Assembly: GCF_001425445.1 (NCBI RefSeq)
Contig: NZ_LMQU01000011.1
Span: 372,326-436,325 of the forward strand
Reading direction: 5' to 3'
Origin: Devosia sp. Leaf420
GTDB lineage: Bacteria > Pseudomonadota > Alphaproteobacteria > Rhizobiales > Devosiaceae
Length of the DNA stretch: 64,000 bases
Part shown: positions 34,795 through 42,999 of the stretch, one piece after another
How the letters are laid out: every line of letters begins with the position of its first letter
Position numbering within the stretch: the stretch's first letter is position 1
Notes under the pieces: model-generated
What the model saw: only the letters and a program-made list of their open reading frames with translations
The model's database searches: none
Told to the model about the DNA's origin: nothing
Made by a program: the position numbers and the translations under genes

Positions 34795-34852
34795 CGGGCG
34801 CGGGTCTAGCGAGCTGATCATGGGGCACACTTGACAAGGCTCCCCGCGCCCG
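34795..34852 (+). other. Long-range inverted repeat ahead of fbpC
   Basis: CGGGCGCGGG and CCCGCGCCCG are perfectly complementary over ten bases and 38 bases apart. The 3' arm ends just upstream of the fbpC start region. A TTGACA lies in the loop. It may form a leader structure. Confidence 0.35.
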
Positions 34853-34862
34853 TCAGGTGCTG

Positions 34863-35906
34863 ATGATGATCTCGGGAAAGCCAATGCTCGCCCTCAAGGG
34901 TGTTACGCGCCACTTCAATGATGTGGCGGCGCTGCAGGACGTCACGCTGGAACTGGGCGCCGGCCAGGTTCTCTGCCTTGTCGGGCATTCCGGCTGCGGA
35001 AAATCGACGCTTCTGCGAGCCATTGCGGGCATTGAAACGCTTGATGGTGGCACCATCGCCATCGAGGGCACCCCGGTTTCCGGCGATGGCATCTTTGTCG
35101 AGCCGGAGGATCGCCGGATCGGCTTCATGTTCCAGGATTATGCGCTGTTCCCTCATCTCAGCGTGCGAGAAAACGTCGCATTTGGCCTCAAGAAACTTGC
35201 CCGTTCCGACCGCGCTAACCGGGTCAGCGACATCCTCTCCCGGATCGGTATCGAGGCTTTGGCCGACCGTTATCCGCATATGCTGTCCGGTGGCGAACAG
35301 CAGCGCGTGGCGCTTGCCCGCGCCCTCGCGCCGCAGCCGCGCCTCTTATTGATGGACGAGCCCTTCTCCAATCTCGACCGCGGCCTGCGGGATCGCGTGC
35401 GGCACGAAACCCTCTCGATCGTGCGGGACCTCGGCATGACAGCCGTGGTCGTGACCCACGATCCCGAAGAAGCCCTGGCCATCGGGGATACGGTTGCCCT
35501 CATGCAAAAAGGCCGCGTGGTGGAAGCCGGCACCGGCGAACGCATTTACGACGCCCCCTGGACGGCTTATGCCGCGCGGTTCTTTTCCCGCATGAACGTC
35601 ATTCCCGCAAAAATCGAAGCCAATATGCTCGATACGCCGCTGGGACGCTTTCATGCGCCGGCCCTCGACGGCGAGCCGCATGTTCTCTTGCGGCCCCAAT
35701 CCATCATCCTGACGGAAAGCGGAATTCCCGGTGTCGTGGTCGATCGCTCCATTCTCGGCGAGATCGAGGAATTGCGCATCGCCGTGGCTGGTGTCGACGA
35801 TCCCCTCATCATGCGCGGCACATCACGGCACGATGTCCATCCTGGCGATGCGGTTGAGATCGCCGTGAAAGCGGACGAGGTCATGATCTTCCCGCAGGAT
35901 GCCTAA
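34863..35906 (+). CDS. fbpC: Ferric-iron-type ABC transporter ATP-binding protein
   Basis: ATPase of about 347 residues. Walker A HSGCGKST, Q-loop FQDYALFPHLSVRENV, signature LSGGEQQRVALARALA, Walker B LLLMDEPFSNLD and H-loop VTHDPEEA are present. A C-terminal TOBE-like part begins near HVLLRPQSIILTE. Several starts are possible (GTG six bases upstream, ATG at MLALKG downstream); the chosen ATG has an AGG site. It lies upstream of the binding protein and permease, an order less common than fbpABC but seen in FutC/AfuC systems. Confidence 0.88.
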   Translation: MMISGKPMLALKGVTRHFNDVAALQDVTLELGAGQVLCLVGHSGCGKSTLLRAIAGIETLDGGTIAIEGTPVSGDGIFVEPEDRRIGFMFQDYALFPHLSVRENVAFGLKKLARSDRANRVSDILSRIGIEALADRYPHMLSGGEQQRVALARALAPQPRLLLMDEPFSNLDRGLRDRVRHETLSIVRDLGMTAVVVTHDPEEALAIGDTVALMQKGRVVEAGTGERIYDAPWTAYAARFFSRMNVIPAKIEANMLDTPLGRFHAPALDGEPHVLLRPQSIILTESGIPGVVVDRSILGEIEELRIAVAGVDDPLIMRGTSRHDVHPGDAVEIAVKADEVMIFPQDA

Positions 35907-35935
35907 AAGCCCCGATTGTGATGGAAAGTCAGTAC

Positions 35936-35952
35936 CTTAGATTGATTCTAAG
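35936..35952. promoter_or_regulatory. Iron-box-like palindrome CTTAGA-N5-TCTAAG
   Basis: Six-base perfect arms sit in an A+T-rich stretch ahead of the ferric-binding-protein gene. It resembles Irr/Fur-family sites (TTAGAA...TTCTAA) of alphaproteobacteria. Placement supports iron control of fbpA and fbpB. Confidence 0.5.
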
Positions 35953-36059
35953 TTGACCCTAAATAACTTGACTTAGACAGTCCGCTATGGCTTTAGCCTC
36001 CCTAGGAGAGGAAATGCGGAAGGGCCGCGCGACCTGCTCATCAATTTGGGAGATCGTCC

Positions 36060-37088
36060 ATGAATACCCTTTTCAAGCTCGTTGGCGTCACGAGCATGCT
36101 GGCTCTTGGTGCAGCCGTTCCTGCGCTCGCCCAGGAAGTGAACATCTACACGACCCGCGAGCCCGGCCTGATCCAGCCCATCCTCGATGCCTTCACCGCC
36201 GAGACCGGCGTCAAGGTCAACACCGTGTTCCTTGAAAGCGGCCTGATCGAGCGCGTCCAGGCCGAAGGCGAAAGCTCGCCGGCCGACCTTCTGATGACGG
36301 TCGATTTTGGCGCGCTGATTGATCTCGTCAATGCCGGCGTCACCCAGCCGGTCGATTCCGAAGCGCTTGAGAGCGCGATCCCCGCATCCCTCCGCGATGC
36401 CGATGGCAACTGGTTCGCACTGTCAGGCCGCGCCCGCGTCGTTTACGTCGCCAAGGATCTCGATCTCGACAGCATCACCTATGAACAGCTCGCCGACGAA
36501 CAGTTCCGCGGCAAGCTCTGCATCCGCTCGGGCCAGCACCCTTACAACACCGCGCTGTTCGCCGCCTATATGGCCAAGCACGGCGAAGAAGCCACCAAAA
36601 CCTGGCTCGAAGGCCTCAAGGCCAACCAGGCCCGCGCCGCAGCCGGTGGCGACCGTGACGGCGCCCGCGACATCGCCGCCGGCATCTGCGACATCGCCGT
36701 CGCCAACTCCTACTATTACGGCCTGATGGCGAGCGGCGCCGGTGGCGACGAGCAGAAGGCGTGGGCCGAAGAGGTCAAGGTGATCCTGCCGACCTTTGAA
36801 GGTGGCGGCACGCTGGTCAACGTCTCCGGCGCGGCTGTAGCGGCCCATGCCCCCAACCGCGACGAGGCCGTGCAACTGCTCGAATATCTCGCATCCGACG
36901 AGGCGCAGAAGCTCTATGCCGAAGCCAATTTCGAATATCCGGTTTCGACCACCGCGGAAGTGCAGCCGATCATCGCAGCTTTTGGCACGCTCAACCCCGA
37001 CAGCCAGTCGCTGACCGAAATCCTGCCGTTCCGCGCACGCGCCAGCGAGCTGGTGGACGAAGTGAACTTCGACACGTTCGGCAACTGA
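36060..37088 (+). CDS. fbpA: Ferric-iron ABC transporter substrate-binding protein
   Basis: Periplasmic transferrin-like receptor, 342 residues. The signal peptide (LVGVTSMLALGAAVPALA) ends ALA-Q. The mature opening VNIYTTREPGLIQPILDAFT, ALSGRARVVYVAKDL, and the adjacent tyrosines of NSYYYGL, which normally chelate Fe(III), define the FbpA/FutA family. The start follows GGGAGATCG. A strong hairpin with T-run follows the stop codon and would make fbpA mRNA more abundant than fbpB. Confidence 0.94.
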   Translation: MNTLFKLVGVTSMLALGAAVPALAQEVNIYTTREPGLIQPILDAFTAETGVKVNTVFLESGLIERVQAEGESSPADLLMTVDFGALIDLVNAGVTQPVDSEALESAIPASLRDADGNWFALSGRARVVYVAKDLDLDSITYEQLADEQFRGKLCIRSGQHPYNTALFAAYMAKHGEEATKTWLEGLKANQARAAAGGDRDGARDIAAGICDIAVANSYYYGLMASGAGGDEQKAWAEEVKVILPTFEGGGTLVNVSGAAVAAHAPNRDEAVQLLEYLASDEAQKLYAEANFEYPVSTTAEVQPIIAAFGTLNPDSQSLTEILPFRARASELVDEVNFDTFGN

Positions 37089-37098
37089 TCGGAGACAG

Positions 37099-37125
37099 GC
37101 GGCGGCCACGGCCGCCGCACTTTTT
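37099..37125 (+). terminator. Hairpin plus T-run between fbpA and fbpB
   Basis: GCGGCGGCC-AC-GGCCGCCGC is followed by ACTTTTT, which meets the fbpB start codon directly. This should act as a leaky terminator and leaves fbpB without a clear ribosome site. Confidence 0.8.
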
Positions 37126-38793
37126 ATGGCCGATCTCACCATGACGCGCCCAAGGCGCCGCCATTTCGGTATCAACGTTTGGGCCGCCGGGGCATTTGCC
37201 GCGGCGGCTCTCGCGCTTGTGCCGATCGTGACGATCGCGCTGACGGCCATGGCCGATACCGGCGGGCTATGGGGCCATATCGTCCAGTTTGTACTGCCGC
37301 AGGCGACCTGGAACACGCTGGTGCTGCTTGCTGGTTCCGGTCTCATCGCGACCATCGTTGGCACCGGCGCAGCATGGTTGGTCACCGCCTATGATTTCCG
37401 CGGGCGCTGGTTCCTCGAATGGGGCCTACTGCTGCCGCTGGCCGTGCCCACCTACATCATGGCCTATGCCTATCTCGACATCCTCAACCCGCTCGGCCCG
37501 GTGCAAGGCGTGCTGCGATGGGTGCTGGGCTATTCGAGCCCACGCCAGTTTCGCCTGCCCGACATTCGCGCCATGTGGGGCGCCATCCTGGTCTTTGGTT
37601 TCGTTCTTTATCCATACGTTTATCTGACCGCCCGGGCGATGTTCCTGACCCAGGCCGCCAATGTCATCGAAGTGGCGCGCACGCTAGGCGTGCCGCGCTC
37701 CGCCATCTTCTGGCGCGTCGCCCTGCCTCTCGCGCGACCTGCCGTCGCCGTCGGCGTTTCGCTGGCGCTGATGGAAGTGCTCAACGATGTCGGCGCCTCG
37801 CAATTTCTTGGCGTGCGGACGCTGACCGCCACCGTCTACACGACCTGGATCGTTCGAACCGACTTGGCCGGCGCCGCACAGATCGCCATCAGCATGCTCG
37901 CCATTGTCCTCGCGATGCTGGTCCTCGAGCGCTGGGCCCGCCGCAAGCAGCGCTTTGCCTCGGCCGCGCAAAACGCCCGGCAGATGCAACGCCAGCGGCT
38001 CCGGGGGCTAACCGCACTATTCGCCTTCCTTTTCGGAGCCCTTCCGATTGCCATCGGCTTTGCCGGCCCCGCGCTTTATCTCATCGTTGCCGCGATCCGT
38101 CGCATCGAATTTGCCGGTTTCTCCAACGCTCTTCTCCGCGCCACCATCAACACCGTCAGCGTGTCGGCCATGGCCACCGTGGTCATCGTCCTCATCGGCT
38201 TTGCCCTCGCCTATGCGGCGCGACTGCATCGATCGGCATGGACCGAGGGCGCCATGCGCATAGCCTCACTGGGCTATGCCGTGCCGGGCACGGTGCTGGC
38301 CCTTGGCATCCTCGTTCCCGTTGCCGCCTTTGACAGGACACTGGGCAATCTTTGGCACGCCTGGACCGGCCTGCCCGGCACGCTCTTGCTGCTCGGCTCT
38401 GGGGCAGCCCTCATCTATGCCTATTCAACACGCTTCCTTGCCATCTCCGTGGGCGGCATTGACGCGGGACTAAGCCGCATTCCGCCCGCCTATGACTACG
38501 CCGCGCGCACCCTCGGCCGCTCGGCAAGTGGCACCCTCTTCGCAGTCCACCTGCCCCTGTCGCGCTCGGCACTGACTGCCGCGGGCCTCTTGGTCTTTGT
38601 CGATTGCATGAAAGAACTGCCCGCAACGCTGCTCCTGCGCCCCCTCAACTTCGAGAGCCTTGCCACCCTCCTTTACGGCGAGGCGGCCCGCGGCACCTAC
38701 GAAGACGCCGCCCTCGCCGCCCTCATCATCGTCGCCATCGGCATTCTACCAGTCGTGCTGCTGGCAAGAACATCATCGCAACCAGCTGCGTAA
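37126..38793 (+). CDS. fbpB: Ferric-iron ABC transporter permease
   Basis: Fused two-domain permease of 555 residues with about twelve helices, as in FbpB/SfuB. The two coupling loops are visible as EVARTLGVPRSAIFWRVALP and YAARTLGRSASGTLFAVHLP. The segment LAVPTYIMAYAYLDILNPLG is typical of iron permeases. MADLTMTRPRRR begins right after the upstream terminator T-run; an internal Met five codons on is the alternative start. Confidence 0.94.
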   Translation: MADLTMTRPRRRHFGINVWAAGAFAAAALALVPIVTIALTAMADTGGLWGHIVQFVLPQATWNTLVLLAGSGLIATIVGTGAAWLVTAYDFRGRWFLEWGLLLPLAVPTYIMAYAYLDILNPLGPVQGVLRWVLGYSSPRQFRLPDIRAMWGAILVFGFVLYPYVYLTARAMFLTQAANVIEVARTLGVPRSAIFWRVALPLARPAVAVGVSLALMEVLNDVGASQFLGVRTLTATVYTTWIVRTDLAGAAQIAISMLAIVLAMLVLERWARRKQRFASAAQNARQMQRQRLRGLTALFAFLFGALPIAIGFAGPALYLIVAAIRRIEFAGFSNALLRATINTVSVSAMATVVIVLIGFALAYAARLHRSAWTEGAMRIASLGYAVPGTVLALGILVPVAAFDRTLGNLWHAWTGLPGTLLLLGSGAALIYAYSTRFLAISVGGIDAGLSRIPPAYDYAARTLGRSASGTLFAVHLPLSRSALTAAGLLVFVDCMKELPATLLLRPLNFESLATLLYGEAARGTYEDAALAALIIVAIGILPVVLLARTSSQPAA

Positions 38794-38937
38794 GTCTTTG
38801 GGACTTGAGGCGTTGAGTGCAGATTTTGCCCTGACTTAAGCACTCCAACTGATGGGAGGACGACACGCTGGGAGCGATATCCCAGGTGGCGCTTTCCATC
38901 GTCCATCTTGCCGCTCTTCGCACGAATTTAATCCATC

Positions 38938-38990
38938 TTGCGCACCGCTCCACAACACGCTAATACGTATCAGCGCTAATACGCATTAGC
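38938..38990 (+). promoter_or_regulatory. lacI-type promoter with two abutting 16-bp operators
   Basis: TTGCGC (38938-38943), 17 bases, then TAATAC (38961-38966) form the promoter. GCTAATACGTATCAGC (38959-38974) covers the -10. GCTAATACGCATTAGC (38975-38990) follows immediately. Both are near-palindromes with LacI-type symmetry, one after the other without a gap. Confidence 0.7.
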
Positions 38991-39007
38991 AGATTTTGGA
39001 GGATGGC

Positions 39008-40039
39008 TTGGCGACGCGGCGGCTGACACAAAAGGACATTGCGAGATTGGCCGGCGTCAGCCAGGCGACCGTGTCCTTTGTGCTCAATGGCTCGCCGGAA
39101 AACGCCAACCGTATCCCTGCAGAGACGCGGGACCGCGTGCAGAAAGTGATCCGGGACACCGGCTATGTCGCTGATCCCGTCGCACGCCGGATGGTCAAGG
39201 GTCTCAACCGCATTCTCGGCGTTTTCACTTATGAGCCTGCCTTCCCATCCGCCCAGGCAGACTTTTTCACGCCATTTCTCCTCGGCATTGAGGAAGCGGC
39301 ACAGGAGCTGGGATATGACCTGCTGCTCTTGACCGGCGCAGGCGTCAAACGGCGTATTTTTGGCGACAATGTTCGCCTCAGGCTCGCAGATGGCTGCATC
39401 ATTCTCGGACGGCAATTCGATCGCGATGAGCTGACCCGGCTGGTCGCTGGCGACTTCCCCTTCGTCGCCGTCGGCCGCCGAGACGATGCGGGCGGCCCCG
39501 TCCCCTATGTGGGTGGCGGCTATGTCGCGGGCACGGCAGCGCTCGTTCAGCGTGCCCGGGCCCTGGGCCACCATCGCATTGCCTATATCGGTCTCAATGA
39601 AGGCGCGGAATCGACGGTCGATCGCTGGATCGGCTTCGAGCCGGCGCTAAATGGTGCCGAACTCGTCCACACCCAATTTGCCGTGGCGCAACCGCCGGGC
39701 GAAACGCTCGATGCGCTGCTCGCGGCTGGCGCCACCTGCGTTTTCTTCACCGAATTGGCCGATGCCATCGCCGTCGATGCCGTCGCACGCCATCGCGGCA
39801 TCAGCGTTCCCGGCGATCTCTCGATCGTCGTTCTCGGCAATCACATCCGCGCCGAAGAACACGGCCGCCGCTTTACGTCCTTCTCCATTCCCCGCGAGGC
39901 CATGGGCCGCGCCGCCACCGAAATGCTGGTGCGGCGCGTGGAGAATGACGCCCCGGTCGAGCAGGTGCTGCTCGATTGCGCCATCGTCGAGGGTGACACC
40001 CTCGGCCCTCTTTCTACCCAACACGTTCGGAACACATGA
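39008..40039 (+). CDS. LacI/GalR-family transcriptional regulator, second
   Basis: Regulator of 343 residues. The N-terminal helix-turn-helix reads TQKDIARLAGVSQATVSFVL, followed by the hinge region and an effector domain (ILGVFTYEPAFPSAQADFF, ISVPGDLSIVVLGNHI). A TTG start is chosen because GGAGG lies five bases upstream; a TTG four codons earlier overlaps that ribosome site. Its stop overlaps the FAD oxidoreductase start (ATGA). It therefore heads a seven-gene operon and probably represses it through the tandem operators upstream. Confidence 0.92.
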   Translation: MATRRLTQKDIARLAGVSQATVSFVLNGSPENANRIPAETRDRVQKVIRDTGYVADPVARRMVKGLNRILGVFTYEPAFPSAQADFFTPFLLGIEEAAQELGYDLLLLTGAGVKRRIFGDNVRLRLADGCIILGRQFDRDELTRLVAGDFPFVAVGRRDDAGGPVPYVGGGYVAGTAALVQRARALGHHRIAYIGLNEGAESTVDRWIGFEPALNGAELVHTQFAVAQPPGETLDALLAAGATCVFFTELADAIAVDAVARHRGISVPGDLSIVVLGNHIRAEEHGRRFTSFSIPREAMGRAATEMLVRRVENDAPVEQVLLDCAIVEGDTLGPLSTQHVRNT

Positions 40040-41649
40040 CCAAAGAGCTTCACGCAGACATTCTCATCGTTGGTGGCGGGCTCGGTGGCGTTGCTGCAGC
40101 CCTTGGCGCCCTGCGCTCGGGCCGCACCGTCATCATGAGCGAGGAATTCGACTGGATAGGCGGCCAATTGACGAGCCAGGCCGTGCCGCCCGACGAGCAT
40201 TCCTGGGTCGAGCAATTCGGCGTCACCCGCTCCTATCAGCAACTGCGCCGCGGCATCCGCCAGTATTATCGCGACAACTATCCGCTGACCGCGGAAAGCC
40301 GCGCCTGGGGCGATCTCAATCCCGGCGCCGGCTGGGTCAGCCGCTTGTGTGCCGAGCCCCGTGTCGGCCTTGCCGTGCTCGAAGCCATGCTCGCGCCATG
40401 GCGCGGCGGCGGCAAGCTGACGGTGCTGCAGCCCTATCGTCCGGTCGCTGCCGATGTCGATGGCGACACGGTCCGCTCGATCACTCTCCGCCATCGCGAC
40501 ACGGGCCGCGAGATCGTCTGCTCGGCGCCCTATGTGATCGACGCGACCGAACTCGGCGATCTCCTGCCCCTGACCGGCACCGAATATGCCAAGGGTTTCG
40601 AGGCCCAGTCCGATACCGGCGAACCCAGCGCGCCCGATCACGCGCAGCCCGACAATGTGCAAGCCGTGTCCGTCTGTTTTGCCATCGATCACGTCGACGG
40701 CGACCAGACCATCGACAAGCCGGAAAACTATGATTTCTGGCGCAAGTATCAGCCTGAATTCTGGGGCGGACCGCTCCTCGGCTTCAAGGCGCCGCATCCG
40801 CGCACGCTCGAAATCACCGAGCGTTCCTTCACGCCTAATCCCGATGATGATCCGCTCCTGGTCGATGCCGATCAGCGCCGCAATGCGGGCGACGGCAATC
40901 TCTGGACCTTCCGCCGCATCGCCGCCCGCCGCAATTTCCAGCCCGACGCCTATCAGTCCGACATCTGCCTCGTGAACTGGCCGATGATCGACTATATGGA
41001 ATCGACCATCATCGACGTGTCCGAAGAGGAAAAGGCTCGGCACCTCAAGGCGGCCGCCGACCTCTCCTATTCCGTCTTTTATTGGCTGCAAACCGAAGCC
41101 CCGCGCCTCGATGGCGGCCAGGGCTTCCCAGGTCTGCGTCTCCGCGGCGACGTCACCGGCACCGATCATGGCCTTGCCATGGCGCCCTATATCCGCGAAA
41201 GCCGCCGCATCCTGCCTGTCACACGCATCGTCGAGCAGGATGTGTCGATGACCGTCCACGGCAATAATCTCTCCAAAAGCTATCGCGACAGCGTCGGCAT
41301 CGGCATGTACCGCATCGATCTCCACCCCTCGACCGGTGGCGACAATTATGTCGACGTTGAATCCGCACCCTTTGAAATCCCGCTCGGCGCGCTCCTGCCG
41401 CGTCGCGTCAAGAACCTGCTGCCGGCAGGCAAGAACCTTGGCACCACGCACATCACCAATGGCTGCTATCGCCTGCACCCGGTCGAATGGAACGTGGGCG
41501 AGGTCGCCGGCATGCTCGCCGCGCACTGCCTCAACCATGGCCTGACCCCGCATCAGGTGCAGGCCGATGACGGCAAACTTCAAGATTTTCAGGCTCAGCT
41601 CTACCGCGCCGGCGTCGAAATCCGCTGGCCGGACGTGCGCGGCTACTGA
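40036..41649 (+). CDS. FAD-dependent oxidoreductase (FAD_oxidored family)
   Basis: Flavoprotein of 537 residues. The dinucleotide motif ILIVGGGLGGVAAALGAL begins near residue 9 and is followed by EEFDWIGGQLTSQAVPPDEH, a hallmark of this subfamily. YVIDATELGDLLPLTG and KNLLPAGKNLGTTHITNG are also typical, and the C-terminal region shows RLHPVEWNVGEVAGM. No signal peptide is seen. It probably oxidises a sugar or polyol derivative delivered by the importer in the same operon. The chemistry of this subfamily is poorly known. Confidence 0.88.
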   Translation: MTKELHADILIVGGGLGGVAAALGALRSGRTVIMSEEFDWIGGQLTSQAVPPDEHSWVEQFGVTRSYQQLRRGIRQYYRDNYPLTAESRAWGDLNPGAGWVSRLCAEPRVGLAVLEAMLAPWRGGGKLTVLQPYRPVAADVDGDTVRSITLRHRDTGREIVCSAPYVIDATELGDLLPLTGTEYAKGFEAQSDTGEPSAPDHAQPDNVQAVSVCFAIDHVDGDQTIDKPENYDFWRKYQPEFWGGPLLGFKAPHPRTLEITERSFTPNPDDDPLLVDADQRRNAGDGNLWTFRRIAARRNFQPDAYQSDICLVNWPMIDYMESTIIDVSEEEKARHLKAAADLSYSVFYWLQTEAPRLDGGQGFPGLRLRGDVTGTDHGLAMAPYIRESRRILPVTRIVEQDVSMTVHGNNLSKSYRDSVGIGMYRIDLHPSTGGDNYVDVESAPFEIPLGALLPRRVKNLLPAGKNLGTTHITNGCYRLHPVEWNVGEVAGMLAAHCLNHGLTPHQVQADDGKLQDFQAQLYRAGVEIRWPDVRGY

Positions 41650-41672
41650 TCGGCTCATCAACGGAGGAAACG

Positions 41673-42944
41673 ATGACCAGACTTGCAATGCTCAAAGCCA
41701 CGGCGGCTTCAGCCGGCATTCTTCTGCCTCTAGCCTGGGGCGGCGTCGCCTGGGCCCAGGACGCAGTCAATCTGCGCATGACCATCTGGAGCGCCAACGA
41801 GGCGCATCTGGCGCTCTTCAACGAGATCGGCGAAGGTTTTAAGGCCACGCACCCGAATGTGTCGGTCACCTTCGAGCCGCTACCGTTCGAAAACTACACG
41901 ACGACGCTGACCACCCAGATCGCCGGCGGGAACCCGCCCGATCTTGCCTGGATTTTCGAAACCAGCGCCGCCGACTTCGTCAATTCAGGAGCCCTCGCGC
42001 CTTTGACCGAAGCCTTTACCAAGACCGAAGGCTACAACCTCGACGACGTCACCGAAGCCGCAACGGCGCTCTGGACCCGCGATAGCCAGCTTTACGCCTA
42101 TCCGTTCTCGACCTCGCCCTTCGCCGTTTTCGTCAACAATGATCTGGTGACCGCAGCCGGCGCCAAGACCCCGGCCGAACTTATCGCCTCGGGCGAATGG
42201 ACCTGGGAAAACGCGCTCGCGACCGCCAAGGCCGTGGCTGACAGCGGCAAGGACGGCCTCGTCATCCGCGATTTCAATTACCAGACCTGGCAGAACCTGA
42301 CCGCCTTCTGGCGCGGTTGGGGCGCCAATGCCTGGAGCGAAGACGGCAAGACCTGCGGCTTTACTGAACAGCCCATGGTCGACGCCATGACCCGCCTTCA
42401 TCAGGCGATCTTCGTTGATGGCGCCCTCCCCGGCCCCGGCGAAAATGTCGACTTCTTTGCCGGCGACGCCGCCATGACCATCACCCAGATTTCGCGCGCT
42501 TCGCTCCTCCCCAAGGACGATCCATTCGATTGGGATCTGGTGCCGCTTCCAGAAGGTCCGGCCGGCGCCTATTCGGTCATCGGCCAGGCCGCCGTCGCCG
42601 CCTTCGCCAATCGTCCGAACACCGATGTTGCCGTCGAATTCCTCGGTTACATGACCAATCCGGAAAACAGCGAAAAGCTGGCCCAGTTCTTCCCGCCGGC
42701 CCGCGCCAACCTCCTCAACGCTGAAACCCTCGGCAAGACCAATCCGCTGCTTACTCCTGAGCAGATCGAAAACGTCGTCATTGCCGGTATCTCGAACGGC
42801 AAGGTGATCGCTGGTCACACCAACTTCGCCCAGATCCAGCAAACCATCCGCGCTTCGCTCGATGGCCTCTGGGTGGCCGATGCCGATGTTCCCGCCGTGC
42901 TCGCCAGCGTCTGCCAGGGCGTCAGCCCGCTCCTAGCCCGCTGA
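41673..42944 (+). CDS. Sugar ABC transporter substrate-binding protein (family 1), LacI-linked operon
   Basis: Periplasmic receptor of 423 residues. A signal peptide (KATAASAGILLPLAWGGVAW) ends near AWA-Q. The mature start VNLRMTIWSANEAHLALFNE, NPPDLAWIFETSAADF and WTWENALATAKAVADSGKDG are typical of family 1. The ATG has a GGAGGAAAC site. A terminator-like hairpin follows the stop. The ligand is unknown; the FAD enzyme and barrel-like protein in the operon may act on it. Confidence 0.93.
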   Translation: MTRLAMLKATAASAGILLPLAWGGVAWAQDAVNLRMTIWSANEAHLALFNEIGEGFKATHPNVSVTFEPLPFENYTTTLTTQIAGGNPPDLAWIFETSAADFVNSGALAPLTEAFTKTEGYNLDDVTEAATALWTRDSQLYAYPFSTSPFAVFVNNDLVTAAGAKTPAELIASGEWTWENALATAKAVADSGKDGLVIRDFNYQTWQNLTAFWRGWGANAWSEDGKTCGFTEQPMVDAMTRLHQAIFVDGALPGPGENVDFFAGDAAMTITQISRASLLPKDDPFDWDLVPLPEGPAGAYSVIGQAAVAAFANRPNTDVAVEFLGYMTNPENSEKLAQFFPPARANLLNAETLGKTNPLLTPEQIENVVIAGISNGKVIAGHTNFAQIQQTIRASLDGLWVADADVPAVLASVCQGVSPLLAR

Positions 42945-42952
42945 TTCCATCC

Positions 42953-42983
42953 GCTCCCCGGCTTTTCGTCGGGGAGCTTTTTT
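42953..42983 (+). terminator. Terminator-like hairpin between binding-protein and permease genes
   Basis: GCTCCCCG, a 9-nt loop, then CGGGGAGC followed by TTTTTT. This is a full intrinsic-terminator signature inside an operon, so partial read-through must supply the permeases and ATPase. Confidence 0.85.
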
Positions 42984-42999
42984 CGATCACCGAGGCGAA

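Noticed and set aside
39003-39005. ATG in GGAGGATGG as the second lacI start
   Set aside because: It is out of frame with the regulator. The in-frame TTG at 39008 is properly spaced from GGAGG.
39841-41688. 615-codon minus-strand open frame over the FAD oxidoreductase gene
   Set aside because: The plus-strand flavoprotein has clear cofactor motifs and good ribosome sites; the antisense frame is a codon-bias shadow.
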